Below the pieces are notes generated by a model. The model was not told the origin of the DNA. It did not search any database and saw only the letters and a list, made by a program, of their open reading frames with translations. A stretch of DNA of 64,000 nucleotides, from NCBI GenBank assembly GCA_947623455.1, contig OX392527.1:5576001-5640000 (forward strand), in the 5' to 3' direction. A program made the position numbers and the translations under genes. Source of the DNA: Mimachlamys varia (Eukaryota > Mollusca > Bivalvia > Pectinida > Pectinidae). Of this stretch, positions 10,245 through 22,639 are shown one piece after another; the stretch's first letter is position 1, and every line of letters begins with the position of its first letter.

Positions 10245-12213
10245 GAGGCAACATATCCTGCTACCAGTAGTACAAGGACACATATCCTGCTACCAGTAGT
10301 ACAAGGCAACATATCCTGTAACCAGTAGTACAAGGACACATATCCTGCTACCAGTAGTACAAGGCCACATATCCTGCTACCAGTAGTACAAGGACACATA
10401 TCCTGCTACCAGTAGTACAAGGACACATATCCTGCTACCAGTAGTACAAGGCAACATATCCTGCTACCAGTAGTACAAGGCCACATATCCTGCTACCAGT
10501 AGTACAAGGCCACATATCCTGCTACCAGTAGTACAAGGACACATATCCTGCTACCAGTAGTACAAGGCAACATATCCTGTAACCAGTAGTACAAGGACAC
10601 ATATCCTGCTACCAGTAGTACAAGGCAACATATCCTGCCACCAGTAGTACAAGGCCACATATCCTGCTACCAGTAGTACAAGGACACATATCCTGCTACC
10701 AGTAGTACAAGGCCACATATCCTGCCACCAGTAGTACAAGGCCACATATCCTGCTACCAGTAGTACAAGGCCACATATCCTGCTACCAGTAGTACAAGGA
10801 CACATATCCTGCTACCAGTAGTACAAGGCAACATATCCTGCTACCAGTAGTACAAGGCAACATATCCTGCCACCAGTAGTACAAGGCCACATATCCTGCT
10901 ACCAGTAGTACAAGGCCACATATTCTGCTACCAGTAGTACAAGGCCACATATCCTGCCACCAGTAGTATGAGGCCACATATCCTGCTACCAGTAGTACAA
11001 GGCCACATATTCTGCTACCAGTAGTACAAGGCCACATATTCTGCTACCAGTAGTACAAGGCCACATATTCTGCTACCAGTAGTACAAGGCCACATATCCT
11101 GTAACCAGTAGTACAAGGCCACATATTCTGCTACCAGTAGTACAAGGCAACATATCCTGCCACCAGTAGTACAAGGCCACATATTCTGCTACCAGTAGTA
11201 CAAGGCCACATATCCTGCTACCAGTAGTACAAGGCCACATATCCTGCTACCAGTAGTATGAGGCCATATATCCTGCTACCAGTAGTATGAGGCCACATAT
11301 CCTGCTACCAGTAGTACAAGGCCACATATCCTGCCACCAGTAGTACAAGGCAACATATCCTGCTACCAGTAGTACAAGGCCACATATCCTGCCACCAGTA
11401 GTATGAGGCCATATATCCTGCTACCAGTAGTACAAGGCAACATATCCTGCTACCAGTAGTACAAGGCCACATATCCTGCCACCAGTAGTATGAGGCCATA
11501 TATCCTGCTACCAGTAGTACAAGGCAACATATCCTGCTACCAGTAGTACAAGGCCACATATCCTGCCACCAGTAGTATGAGGCCATATATCCTGCTACCA
11601 GTAGTACAAGGCAACATATCCTGTAACCAGTAGTACAAGGCAACATATCCTGCTACCAGTAGTATGAGGCCACATATCCTGCTACCAGTAGTACAAGGCC
11701 ACATATCCTGCCACCAGTAGTACAAGGCAACATATCCTGCTACCAGTAGTATGAGGCCATATATCCTGATACCAGTAGTACAAGGCAACATATCCTGTAA
11801 CCAGTAGTACAAGGCAACATATCCTGCCACCAGAAGTACAAGGCAACATATCCTGCCACCAGTAGTATGAGGCCATATATCCTGCTACCAGTAGTATGAG
11901 GCCACATATCCTGCTACCAGTAGTACAAGGCAACATATCCTGCCACCAGTAGTACAAGACCACATATCCTGCTACCAGTAGTACAAGGCAACATATCCTG
12001 TAACCAGTAGTACAAGGCAACATATCCTGCCACCAGTAGTATGAGGCCACATTTCCTGCTACCAGTAGTACAAGGCAACATATCCTGCCACCAGTAGTAC
12101 AAGGCAACATATCCTGCTACCAGTAGTACAAGGCAACATATCCTGCTACCAGTAGTATGAGGCCATATATCCTGCTACCAGTAGTTCAAGGCAACATATC
12201 CTGCTACCAGTAG
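10245..12213. repeat. 29-bp minisatellite, about 68 copies
   Basis: Unit contains CATATCCTGCTACCAGTAG and TACAAGG, with period 29 confirmed from successive CATATCCTG positions (10252, 10281). Variants: GGACAC, GGCAAC or GGCCAC at the junction, TACAAGG versus TATGAGG, and CTACC versus CCACC or TAACC. The TATGAGG variants are clustered at about 11250-12170, showing local spread. Minus-strand frames rich in Cys, Trp and Tyr are repeat artefacts. Confidence 0.97.
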
Positions 12214-12873
12214 CTACAATATATTGCCTTTTTAGCTGTTTTTCCCCATTATCATCGAGTGCCAACCAAATAAATACCTCTCGCCAACCCTATGTGTGGT
12301 CATTCATTTACTAAATGAATATTAATGCTGTATTCCTTTGTCAATAAACCAAATTAAACCACTGGGTAACCGTGTATTTTCTGTCAGGTGTGTTTTTTGG
12401 TGTATTTGCATCAAAGTCGGATCGTCCCCTGAATTGTAATTGTCAATTTGCAGCCTAAAACAGGTGTAGATCAGTTGTAAGTTAGCACTAGGTAATGTAT
12501 TCAGGCTAACCCTACGCACACCCTACAGTCAGCCCACCGTCAGCCTGTAACAAATCCATTTTGTATTGGACACTAGCAGATTTTTATGTCTCCAGTTAAC
12601 ATGTAAAACCAAAGCTGAATTAGAACAAACAGGTACAATAGGATAAAAAGGGTAAATATACCTGGTCACATTTAATTACTTGTTTACAAATCATTACATG
12701 GACATGATAAGTATTCAACTTTTATTATCCATATATATAATTATTTTTTCCCTAAACCTAAACAGAGAATTAATGCATTCTATAGCATTATGTACAAAGT
12801 GTTAGATGTCAGAAATACATATAAAGAACGTGTTTTTATTAATTCAATGTAGTACAGTGTTTAACACTGTTTT
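12214..12873. other. Single-copy intron DNA
   Basis: Unique AT-rich sequence. A 65-codon minus frame (12322-12519) has no recognisable feature. Confidence 0.5.
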
Positions 12874-15800
12874 CAGTAGAAATGTGTTGGATATAGGGTA
12901 GCTCAGGAAGGAAACAATGTAGAAATGTGTTGGATACAGGGTAGCTCAGGAAGGAAACAATGTAGAAATGTGTTGGATATAGGGTAGATCAGGAAGGAAA
13001 CAATGTAGAAAATGTGTTGGATACAGGGTAGCTCAGGAAGGAAACAATGTTGAAATGTGTGGATACAGGGTAGCTCAGGAAGGAAACAATGTAGAAATGT
13101 GTGGATACAGGGTAGATCAGGAAGGAAACAATGTAGAAATGTGTTGGATACAGGATAGCTCAGGAAGGAAACAATGTTGAAATGTGTGGATACAGGATAG
13201 CTCAGGAAGGAAACAATATAGAAATGTGTGGATACAGGATAGCTCAGGAAGGAAACAATGTTGAAATGTGTGGATACAGGATAGCTCAGGAAGGAAACAA
13301 TGTTGAAATGTGTGGATACAGGATAGCTCAGGAAGGAAACAATGTAGAAATGTGTGGATACAGGATAGCTCAGGAAGGAAACAATGTAGAAATTTGTTGG
13401 ATACAGGATAGCTCAGGAAGGAAACAATGTTGAAATGTGTGGATACAGGATAGCTCAGGAAGGAAACAATGTAGAAATGTGTGGATACAGGATAGCTCAG
13501 GAAGGAAACAATGTAGAAATTTGTTGGATACAGGGTAGATCAGGAAGGAAACAATGTAGAAATGTGTTGGATACAGGATAGCTCAGGAAGGAAACAATGT
13601 AGAAATGTGTGGATACAGGGTAGATCAGGAAGGAAACAATGTAGAAATGTGTGGATAAAGGGAAGATCAGGAAGGAAACAATGTAGAAATGTGGGGATAC
13701 AGGGAAGCTCAGGAAGGAAACAATGTTTAAATGTGTTAGATACAGGATAGCTCAAAGGAAACAATGTAGAAATGTGTGGATACAGGATAGCTCAGGAAGG
13801 AAACAATGTAGAAATGTGTTAGATATAGGGTAGATCAGGAAGGAAACAATGTAGAAATGTGTTGGACACAGGGTAGCTCAGGAAGGAAACAATGTAGAAA
13901 TGTGTTGGATACAGGGTAGATCAGGAAGGAAACAATGTAGAAATGTGTTGGATACAGGGTAGATCAGGAAGGAAACAATGTAGAAATGTGTTGGATACAG
14001 GGTAGATCAGGAAGGAAACAATGTAGAAATGTGTTGAATACAGGGTAGATCAGGGAGGAAACAATGTAGAAATGTGTTGAATATAGGGTAGCTCAGGAAG
14101 GAAACAATGTAGAAATGTGTGGATACAGGGTAGATCAGGAAGGAAACAATGTAGAAATGTGTTGGATATAGGGTAGATCAGGAAGGAAACAATGTAGAAA
14201 TGTGTGGATACAGGGTAGATCAGGAAGGAAACAATGTAGAAATGTGTTGGATATAGGGTAGATCAGGAAGGAAACAATGTAGAAATGTGTGGATACAGGA
14301 TAGCTCAGGAAGGAAACAATGTAGAAATGTGTTGGATATAGGGTAGATCAGGAAGGAAACAATGTAGAAATGTGTGGATATAGGGTAGATCAGGAAGGAA
14401 ACAATGTAGAAATGTGTGGATACAGGGTAGATCAGGAAGGAAACAATGTAGAAATGTGTGGATACAGGATAGCTCAGGAAGGAAACAATGTAGAAATGTG
14501 TTGGATATAGGGAAGCTCAGGAAGGAAACAATGTAGAAATGTGTTGGACACAGGGTAGATCAGGAAGGAAACAATGTAGAAATGTGTTGGATACAGGGTA
14601 GATCAGGAAGGAAACAATGTAGAAATGTGTTGGATACAGGGTAGATCAGGAAGGAAACAATGTAGAAATGTGTTGGATACAGGGTAGCTCAGGAAGGAAA
14701 CAATGTAGAAATGTGTTGAATACAGGGTAGCTAAGGAAGGAAACAATGTAGAAATGTGTGGATACAGGATAGATCAGGGAGGAAACAATGTAGAAATGTG
14801 TTGGATACAGGGTAGCTCAGGAAGGAAACAATGTAGAAATGTGTGGATACAGGATAGCTCAGGAAGGAAACAATGTAGAAATGTGTGGATACAGGGTAGC
14901 TCAGGAAGGAAACAATGTAGAAATGTGTGGATACAGGATAGATCAGGGAGGAAACAATGTAGAAATGTGTTGGATACAGGGTAGCTCAGGAAGGAAACAA
15001 TGTAGAAATGTGTGGATACAGGATAGCTCAGGAAGGAAACAATGTAGAAATGTGTGGATACAGGGTAGATCAGGGAGGAAACAATGTAGAAATGTGTTGG
15101 ATACAGGGTAGATCAGGAAGGAAACAGTGTAGAAATGTGTTGGATACAGGGTAGATCAGGAAGGAAACAATGTAGAAATGTGTTGGATACAGGGTAGCTC
15201 AGGGAGGAAACAATGTAGAAATGTGTTGGATACAGGGTAGCTCAGGAAGGAAACAATGTAGAAATGTGTTGGATACAGGGTAGCTCAGGAAGGAAACAAT
15301 GTAGAAATGTGTTGGATACAGGGTAGATCAGGAAGGAAACAATGTAGAAATGTGTTGGATACAGGGTAGATCAGGAAGGAAACAATGTAGAAATGTGTTG
15401 GATACAGGGTAGCTCAGGAAGGAAACAATGTAGAAATGTGTTGAATACAGGGTAGCTCAGGAAGGAAACAATGTAGAAATGTGTTGGACACAGGGTAGAT
15501 CAGGAAGGAAACAATGTAGAAATGTGTTGGATACAGGGTAGATCAGGAAGGAAACAATGTAGAAATGTGTTGGATACAGGGTAGATCAGGAAGGAAACAA
15601 TGTAGAAATGTGTTGGATACAGGGTAGCTCAGGAAGGAAACAATGTAGAAATGTGTTGAATACAGGGTAGCTAAGGAAGGAAACGATGTAGAAATGTGTG
15701 GATACAGGATAGATCAGGGAGGAAACAATGTAGAAATGTGTTGGATACAGGGTAGCTCAGGAAGGAAACAATGTAGAAATGTGTGGATACAGGATAGCTC

Positions 15801-17008
15801 AGGAAGGAAACAATGTTGAAATGTGTTGGATACAGGATAGATCAGGAAGGAAACAATGTAGAAATGTGTTGGATACAGGATAGATCAGGGAGGAAACAAT
15901 GTAGAAATGTGTGGATACAGGGTAGCTCAGGAAGGAAACAATGTAGAAATGTGTGGATACAGGGTAGCTCAGGAAGGAAACAATGTAGAAATGTGTGGAT
16001 ACAGGATAGATCAGGGAGGAAACAATGTAGAAATGTGTTGGATACAGGGTAGCTCAGGAAGGAAACAATGTAGAAATGTGTGGATACAGGATAGCTCAGG
16101 AAGGAAACAATGTAGAAATGTGTTGGATACAGGGTAGATCAGGAAGGAAACAATGTAGAAATGTGGGGATACAGGGTAGATCAGGAAGGAAACAGTGTAG
16201 AAATGTGTTGGATACAGGGTAGATCAGGAAGGAAACAATGTAGAAATGTGTTGGATACAGGGTAGCTCAGGAAGGAAACAATGTAGAAATGTGTTGGATA
16301 CAGGGTAGCTCAGGAAGGAAACAATGTAGAAATGTGTTGGATACAGGGTAGCTCAGGAAGGAAACAATGTAGAAATGTGTTGGATACAGGGTAGATCAGG
16401 AAGGAAACAATGTAGAAATGTGTTGGATACAGGGTAGATCAGGAAGGAAACAATGTAGAAATGTGTTGAATACAGGGTAGCTAAGGAAGGAAACAATGTA
16501 GAAATGTGTGGATACAGGATAGATCAGGGAGGAAACAATGTAGAAATGTGTTGGATATAGGGTAGATCAGGAAGGAAACAATGTAGAAATGTGTTGGATA
16601 TAGGGAAGCTCAGGAAGGAAACAATGTTGAAATGTGTTGGATTCAGGGTAGATAAGGAAGGAAACAATGTAGAAATGTGTTGGATATAGGGAAGCTCAGG
16701 AAGGAAACAATGTAGAAATGTGTGGATACAGGGTAGCTCAGGAAGGAAACAATGTAGAAATGTGTTTGATACAGGATAGATCAGGAAGGAAACAATGTAG
16801 AAATGTGTGGATATAGGGTAGCTCAGGAAGGAAACAATGTAGAAATGTGTTTGATACAGGGTAGCTCAGGAAGGAAACAATGTAGAAATGTGTGGATATA
16901 GGGTAGCTCAGGAAGGAAACAATGTAGAAATGTGTGGATACAGGATAGCTCAGGAAGGAAACAATGTAGAAATGTGTGGATACAGGGTAGATCAGGAAGG
17001 AAACAATG
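12874..17008. repeat. 42/43-bp minisatellite, about 97 copies, with higher-order blocks
   Basis: Unit contains GTAGAAATGTGTTGGATAC and CAGGAAGGAAACAAT. TGTTGG (43 bp) and TGTGG (42 bp) versions are mixed, and CTCAGG alternates with ATCAGG. Marker variants recur in the same order: GCTAAGGAAGG near 14730, 15670 and 16480, and GGACACAGGGTAG near 14543 and 15486. Blocks of about 0.8-0.94 kb have therefore been duplicated. Short repeat frames are not genes. Confidence 0.97.
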
Positions 17009-17835
17009 CCATTTTCAACAAGATTGTTTAGTGGCTGGCTAATAAAGTATCATCTAGAAGCACAGTCCTCTGTAGGAATATAATCTAGCTGATACAGTCC
17101 TCTGTAGGAATATAATCTAGCTGTTAAGTAACAAGATCTTGACCACACCTGACCTGTATCCTATAAAAACTCTCCTCCAGAGAGACTGTACCCTGTAGGA
17201 TCTAAAGGGAGACATGCTGTATATCCTAAGTGATTCATAAACTGCCATTTTACTCTTACACATTTGAATACATCTTTCTCAGTAATTATTAATCAAACGA
17301 CCTAAGAAGGACAATGAATGTTGTTACCCCATTGACACTGAGCTCTAATTAGCATAAACTACTCCCAAAACGACACAAATATATCCAAGAGCAGATAACT
17401 CTACAGCAATAGCACAATAAAACTGTCAAAATTCTTTCCATTAATTCACAGAAATTTGCAAGAAATAACCACAAATTGAGTCAGGTAAGGTTTCATTAGA
17501 AATGCTTCATATTACAGTCAGTAGTAAATAACTCAAACAGTGAAATTAGTTACGATAACGGCGGATAACTCCGACCCATGAAGGACAGTATAATAAATAA
17601 CAGGAATACGATCACTGGTATTTAGACGATATTTACATTATGAAGGCAGCTTCTGTACCCACTAGACTTGTAGTGAGGTTCATTACTGCCAGACCGTGGA
17701 CAAGGAGCTGTCAACCAGCTACAATGTATGCAGGGTGAGGATGTGGCAGTCCTGGCGAAGACAGTTTACTTTGTTACATAGGAGCGTATCAGCGTACCAT
17801 TTGTCATCTGTGTGCTGGTGAAGTGAGTAAGCTCC
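17009..17835. other. Single-copy intron DNA
   Basis: Unique sequence with a local duplication of about 40 nt near 17060-17125 (TCCTCTGTAGGAATATAATC twice). A minus-strand stretch at about 17760-17830 has a few cysteines but meets stops and lacks the VWC C-x-C, so it is not called. Confidence 0.5.
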
Positions 17836-18270
17836 AGGTATACAGATTTACCTGGTCAGGTGTCTATCTAGGTACAGACTTACCTGTTCAGGTGTCTATC
17901 TAGGTACAGACTTACCTGGTCCGGTGTCTATCTAGGTACACAGACTTACCTGGTCAGGTGTCTATCTAGGTACAGACTTACCTGGTCAGGTGTCTATCTA
18001 GGTACAGACTTACCTGGTCAGGTGTCTATCTAGGTACTGACTTACCTGGTCAGATGTCTATCTAGGTACAGATTTACCTGGTCAGGTGTCTATCTAGGTA
18101 CAGACTTACCTGGTCAGGTGTCTATCTAGGTACAGACTTACCTGGTCAGGTGTCTATCTAGGTACAGACTTACCTGTTCAAGTGTCTATCTAGGTACAGA
18201 CTTACCTGGTCAGGTGTCTATCTAGGTACAGACTTACCTGGTCAGGTATCTATCTAGGTACAGACTTATC
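17836..18270. repeat. 32-bp minisatellite, about 13 copies, each with a 5' splice-site-like word on the minus strand
   Basis: Unit contains GGTACAGACTTACCTGG and TCAGGTGTCTATCTA. Reverse-complemented, most units read CCAGGTAAGTCTG, a match to the metazoan donor consensus CAG|GTAAGT. It begins about 210 nt downstream, in gene sense, of the donor of the exon at 18483-18590. Confidence 0.95.
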
Positions 18271-18482
18271 TGGGTTATGAGAACTGTGGTCAATCAAATT
18301 GCTGAAATTTATTTGCTTTTTGTTTTCTTCATGACAAATCAGTAGAAATCATATAATCAAGCAAAAACAGACACTAGTTTTAGGCAATCCATGGTTTCAG
18401 GTACCAAACCTGAAAAACATTGCCCAAGTCAGGTTCCTAACACCATGAATCACCCCCCTGTGACCATGGTCTGTGTACATAC

Positions 18483-18590
18483 CTTGGAAAACCTGCATTT
18501 CGGGGTGGTGCACCGGACTCGTTCACAGACTGTAATAGGGTCCTGGCAGGTACAGATGGTACAGTCGTCAGGCAGCCACAACGTGTGGTT
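18483..18590 (-). CDS. VWC-domain exon (first VWC module) of a FRAS1-like gene
   Basis: Internal exon of 108 nt, exactly 36 codons, phase 0 at both ends. The acceptor is TAG at 18593-18591 after a long T run in sense orientation; the donor is AAG|GTATGT from 18482. It encodes Trp5, Cys10, Cys13, Cys15, Cys22, Cys27 and Cys32, with CTICTC and CERVRC visible. That is VWC cysteines 2-7, with exactly the spacing of the exon at 639-798. The module closes in the exon at 5716-5805. Cysteine 1 should be in an upstream exon that I could not find in this window. The intron to the next exon is 12,677 bp and consists largely of tandem arrays. In frame on the plus strand this region is only a shadow. VWC is secure; FRAS1 is the best guess because this would be its first VWC repeat. 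Confidence 0.85.
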
Positions 18591-18612
18591 CTATACCAAC
18601 AAAAAAAAGTCC

Positions 18613-19660
18613 ATCAGCAGGGCTATGTTAGGGGAACCACATTATATTATCAGCAGGGCTATGTTAGGGGAACCACATTATATTATCAGCAGGGCTATGT
18701 TAGGGGAACCACATTATATTATCAGCAGAGATCTGTTATGGTACCACATTATATTATCAGCAGGGCTCTGTTATGGTACCACATTATATTATCAGAAGGG
18801 CTATGTTAGGGGTACCACATTATATTATCAGCAGGTATCTGTTATGGTTCTACATTATACTATCAGCAGGTATATGTTATGGTACCACATTATACTATCA
18901 GCAGGGATCTGTTATGGTACCACATTATACTATCAGCAGGGATCTGTTATGGTACCACATTATACTATCAGCAGGGATCTGTTATGGTACCACATTATAC
19001 TATCAGCAGGTATCTGTTATGGGTACCACATTATACTATCAGCAGAGATCTGTTATGGGTACCACATTATACTATCAGCAGGGATCTGTTATGGTACCAC
19101 ATTATATTATCAGCAAGTATCTGTTATGGGTACCACATTATACTATCAGCAGAGATCTGTTATGGGTACCACATTATATTATCAGCAGAGATCTGTTATG
19201 GGTACCACATTATACTATCAGCAGGGATCTGTTATGGTACCACATTATATTATCAGCAGGTATCTGTTATGGTACCACATTATACTATCAGCAGGTATCT
19301 GTTATGGGTACCACATTATACTATCAGCAGGGATCTGTTATGGTACCACATTATATTATGAGCAGGTATCTGTTAATGGTACCACATTATACTATCAGCA
19401 GGGATCTTATATGGTACCACATTATATTATCAGCAGGGATCTGTTATGGTACCACATTATATTATCAGCAGGTATCTGTTATGGTACCACATTATACTAT
19501 CAGCAGAGATCTGTTATGGTACCACATTATACTATCAGCAGGGCTCTGTTATGGTACCACATTATACTATCAGCAGAGATCTGTTATGGTACCACATTAT
19601 ACTATCAGCAGGGATACCACATTATATTATCAGCAGGGATCTTGTATGGTACCACAATAT
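18613..19660. repeat. 35/36-bp minisatellite, about 30 copies, ending 22 nt from an acceptor
   Basis: Unit contains ATCTGTTATGGTACCACATT and CTATCAGCAGGG. The first copies (18613-18830) are a distinct subtype, GCTATGTTAGGGG. Only 22 unique nt (18591-18612) lie between the array and the exon at 18483-18590. The 424-codon frame from 18391 reads through repeats and is not supported as a gene. Confidence 0.96.
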
Positions 19661-19778
19661 CGTAAGAAAGGGTTTATAATTAATATCATATCTGTTTTAC
19701 CAGGGCTCATTACAGAGCAAGGGGATTATCAATGGCTCTAATTTTCTGTTTGACGTAAATTCAAAATTGGAAACAATG

Positions 19779-21495
19779 ATGATAGGACCCATAGGAACAG
19801 TGATGGAACCCTTAGGAACAGTGATTGGACCCTTGGGAACAGTGATGGAACCCTTAGGAACAGTGATGGGACTCTTAGGAACAGTGATGGAACCCTTAGG
19901 AACAGTTATGGAACCCTTAGGAACAGTGATGGAACCCTTAGGAACAGTGATGAAACCCTTAGGAACAGTGATTGGACCCTTGGGAACAGTGATGGAACCC
20001 TTAGGAACAGTGATGGAACCCTTAGGAACAGTGATTGGACCCTTGGGAACAGTGATGGAACCCTTAGGAACAGTGATTGGACCCTTGGAAACAGTGATGG
20101 AACCCTTAGGAACAGTGATTGGACCCTTGGGAACAGTGATAGAACCCTTAGGAACAGTGATGGGACTCTTAGGAACAGTGATGGAACCCTTAGGAACAGT
20201 GATTGGACCCTTGGGAACAGTGATGGAACCCTTAGGAACAATGAAAGAACCCTTGGGAACAGTGATGGAACCCTTAGGAACAGTGATAAGACCCTTGGGA
20301 ACAGTGATTGGACCCTTTGGAACAGTGATAAGACCCTTGGGAACAGTAATTGGACCCTTTGGAATAGTGATTGGACTCTTGGGAACAGTGATGGAACCCT
20401 TAGGAACAGTGATAGAACCTTTGGGAACAGTGATTGGACCCTTAGGAACAGTGATGGAACCCTTAGGAACAGTGATTGGACCCTTGGGAACAGTGATGGA
20501 ACCCTTAGGAACAGTGATAAGACCCTTGGGAACAGTGATTGGACCCTTTGGAACAGTGATAAGACCCTTGGGAACAGTAATTGGACCCTTGGGAACAGTG
20601 ATTGGACTCTTGGGAACAGTGATGGAACCCTTAGGAACAGTGATAGAACCTTTGGGAACAGTGATAAAACCCTTGTCAACAGTGATAGAACCCTTGTCAA
20701 CAGTGATGAAACCCTTAGGAACATTGATAGAACCCTTGGGAACAGTGATGGAACCCTTAGGAACAGTGATAGAACCCTTGGGAACAGTGATGGAAACCTC
20801 AGGAACAGTGATAGAACCCTTTGATACTGTAATAGAACCCTTGAGAACAATGATAGAACCCTTGGGATCAATGATAGAACCCTTGGATACTGTGATAGAA
20901 CCCTTGGGAACAGTGATGGAACCCTTAGGAACAGTGATAGAACCCTTGGGAACAGTGATGGAAACCTCAAGAACAGTGATAGAACCCTTTGGAACAGTGA
21001 TAGAACCCTTGGGTACTGTGATAGGACCCTTGGGAACAGTGATAGAACCATTGTCAACAGTGATAGAGCCCTTGGGAACAGTGATAAGACCTTTGGGTAC
21101 AGTGATAAAAACCTTGGGAACAGTAATAGAACCCTTGGGTACTGTGATAGGACCCTTGGGAACAGTGATAGAACCATTGTCAACAGTGATAGAGCCCTTG
21201 GGAACAGTGATAAGACCCTTGGGTACAGTGATAAAAACCTTGGGAACAGTGATAGAGCCCTTGGGAACAGTGATAAAAACCTTGGGAACAGTGATAGAAC
21301 ACTTAGGAACAGTGATAGAGCCCTTGGGAACAGTGATAGAACCCTTGGATACAGTGATAGAGCCCTTAGGAACAGTGATAGAGCCCTTGGGAACAGTGAT
21401 AAATACCTTGGGAACAGTGATAGAGCCCTTTGGAACAGTGATAAGACCCTTGGGAACAGTGATAGGACCCTTGGGTACAATGATAGGACCCTTGA
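19779..21495. repeat. 21-bp minisatellite, about 82 copies, open on both strands
   Basis: Unit is close to GGAACAGTGATGGAACCCTT plus one base. A plus-strand frame from ATG 19767 to a stop ending at 21638 is 623 codons. It reads as a degenerate heptad (Pro-Leu-Gly-Thr-Val-Met/Ile-Glu/Gly) with a hydrophobic stretch (FQVVLLIILTCSVYVLT) after the repeats. A 536-codon frame is open on the minus strand too. No indel breaks either frame. With no splice, promoter or homology support I annotate it as a repeat, with an outside chance of a real repeat protein. Confidence 0.9.
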
Positions 21496-21638
21496 CTGTT
21501 GGTGTTTATACTCCACCTTTATGCAAACAATTTCAAGTTGTCCTATTGATAATATTGACTTGCTCAGTCTACGTCCTTACAACAAATACACACCAATACC
21601 TAATGGTCAAATCAAAACCACTTAATGCGGCATTTTAA

Positions 21639-21968
21639 ATATTTCTTTATATATTGCATGTAACATTTTTCAAATATTTATAAACATTATAGCTAGACTA
21701 GAAATGCTTTCATAACATCTTAACTCCTCGGGAATTGGACAAAGGTTAAACCAAGATTCAACAATGATAAGAAAACGATCAAATAAAATAAGTGGACAAA
21801 TGTGTAGTCTACAACCATTTTAAAAACAGCATGAAATTTTAATCTATGAAATGCTTCTACTAGGAGATTAGGGTGAGCTTTACTCAATGTGTGCAATGTA
21901 ATCCCAACCATCAATATTGAGGATGTACCAACAGTATGGTGGAAATAGGTATGGACAGTGATAGAGCT
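21639..21968. other. Single-copy spacer
   Basis: Unique AT-rich sequence. An 84-codon minus frame (21720-21974) has hydrophobic residues but no recognisable domain. Confidence 0.45.
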
Positions 21969-22540
21969 GTACATAACAGGCTATCATTGGGTCAGAGCCC
22001 CCCACCCCCACCATCCCTTGTCCCTATCCACCCAGGACCTATACATAACAGGCTAACATTGGGTCAGAGCCCCCCGACCCCACTGTCCATTCCCTTGTCC
22101 CTATCCACCCAGGACCTATACATAACAGGCTATCATTGCGTCAGAGCCCCCCACCCCCACCATCCATTTCCTTGTCCCTATCCACCCAGGACCTATACAT
22201 AACAGGCTATCATTGGGTCAGAGCTACCCCTCCTCCTACCCCCACTGTCCATTCCCTTGTCCCTATCCACCTAGGACCTATACATAACAGGCTATCATTG
22301 GGTCAGAGCCCCCCACCCCCACCGTCCATTGTCCCTATCCACCCAGGACCTATACATAACAGGCTATCATTGGGTCAGAGCCCCCTGACCCCACCGTCCA
22401 TTGTCCCTATCCACCCAGGACCTATACATAACAGGCTATCATTGGGTCAGAGCTACCCCTCCTCCTACCCCCACTGTCCATTCCCTTGTCCCTATCCACC
22501 TAGGACCTATACATAACAGGCTATCATTAGGTCAGAGCCA
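21969..22540. repeat. 71-85-bp minisatellite, about 8 copies
   Basis: Unit contains AGGACCTATACATAACAGGC, TATCATTGGGTCAGAGC and a C-rich stretch of variable length. Successive AGGACCT positions give spacings of about 77, 77, 85, 71, 73 and 85. The long version with CTCCTCCTAC occurs at least twice. Confidence 0.93.
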
Positions 22541-22639
22541 CCCCCCCTCCCCCTCCATCCACTCCCACTGTCCATTCCACCACACCAGTACATCTCTCAC
22601 ATACTACATCAAGTCAGTCACTAGGTACTTTACCCCCAT

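Noticed and set aside
17660..17835. Minus-strand stretch with three cysteines spaced like VWC cysteines 5-7
   Set aside because: It lacks the preceding C-x-x-C-x-C, meets a stop soon after, and has no good donor; chance resemblance is likely.
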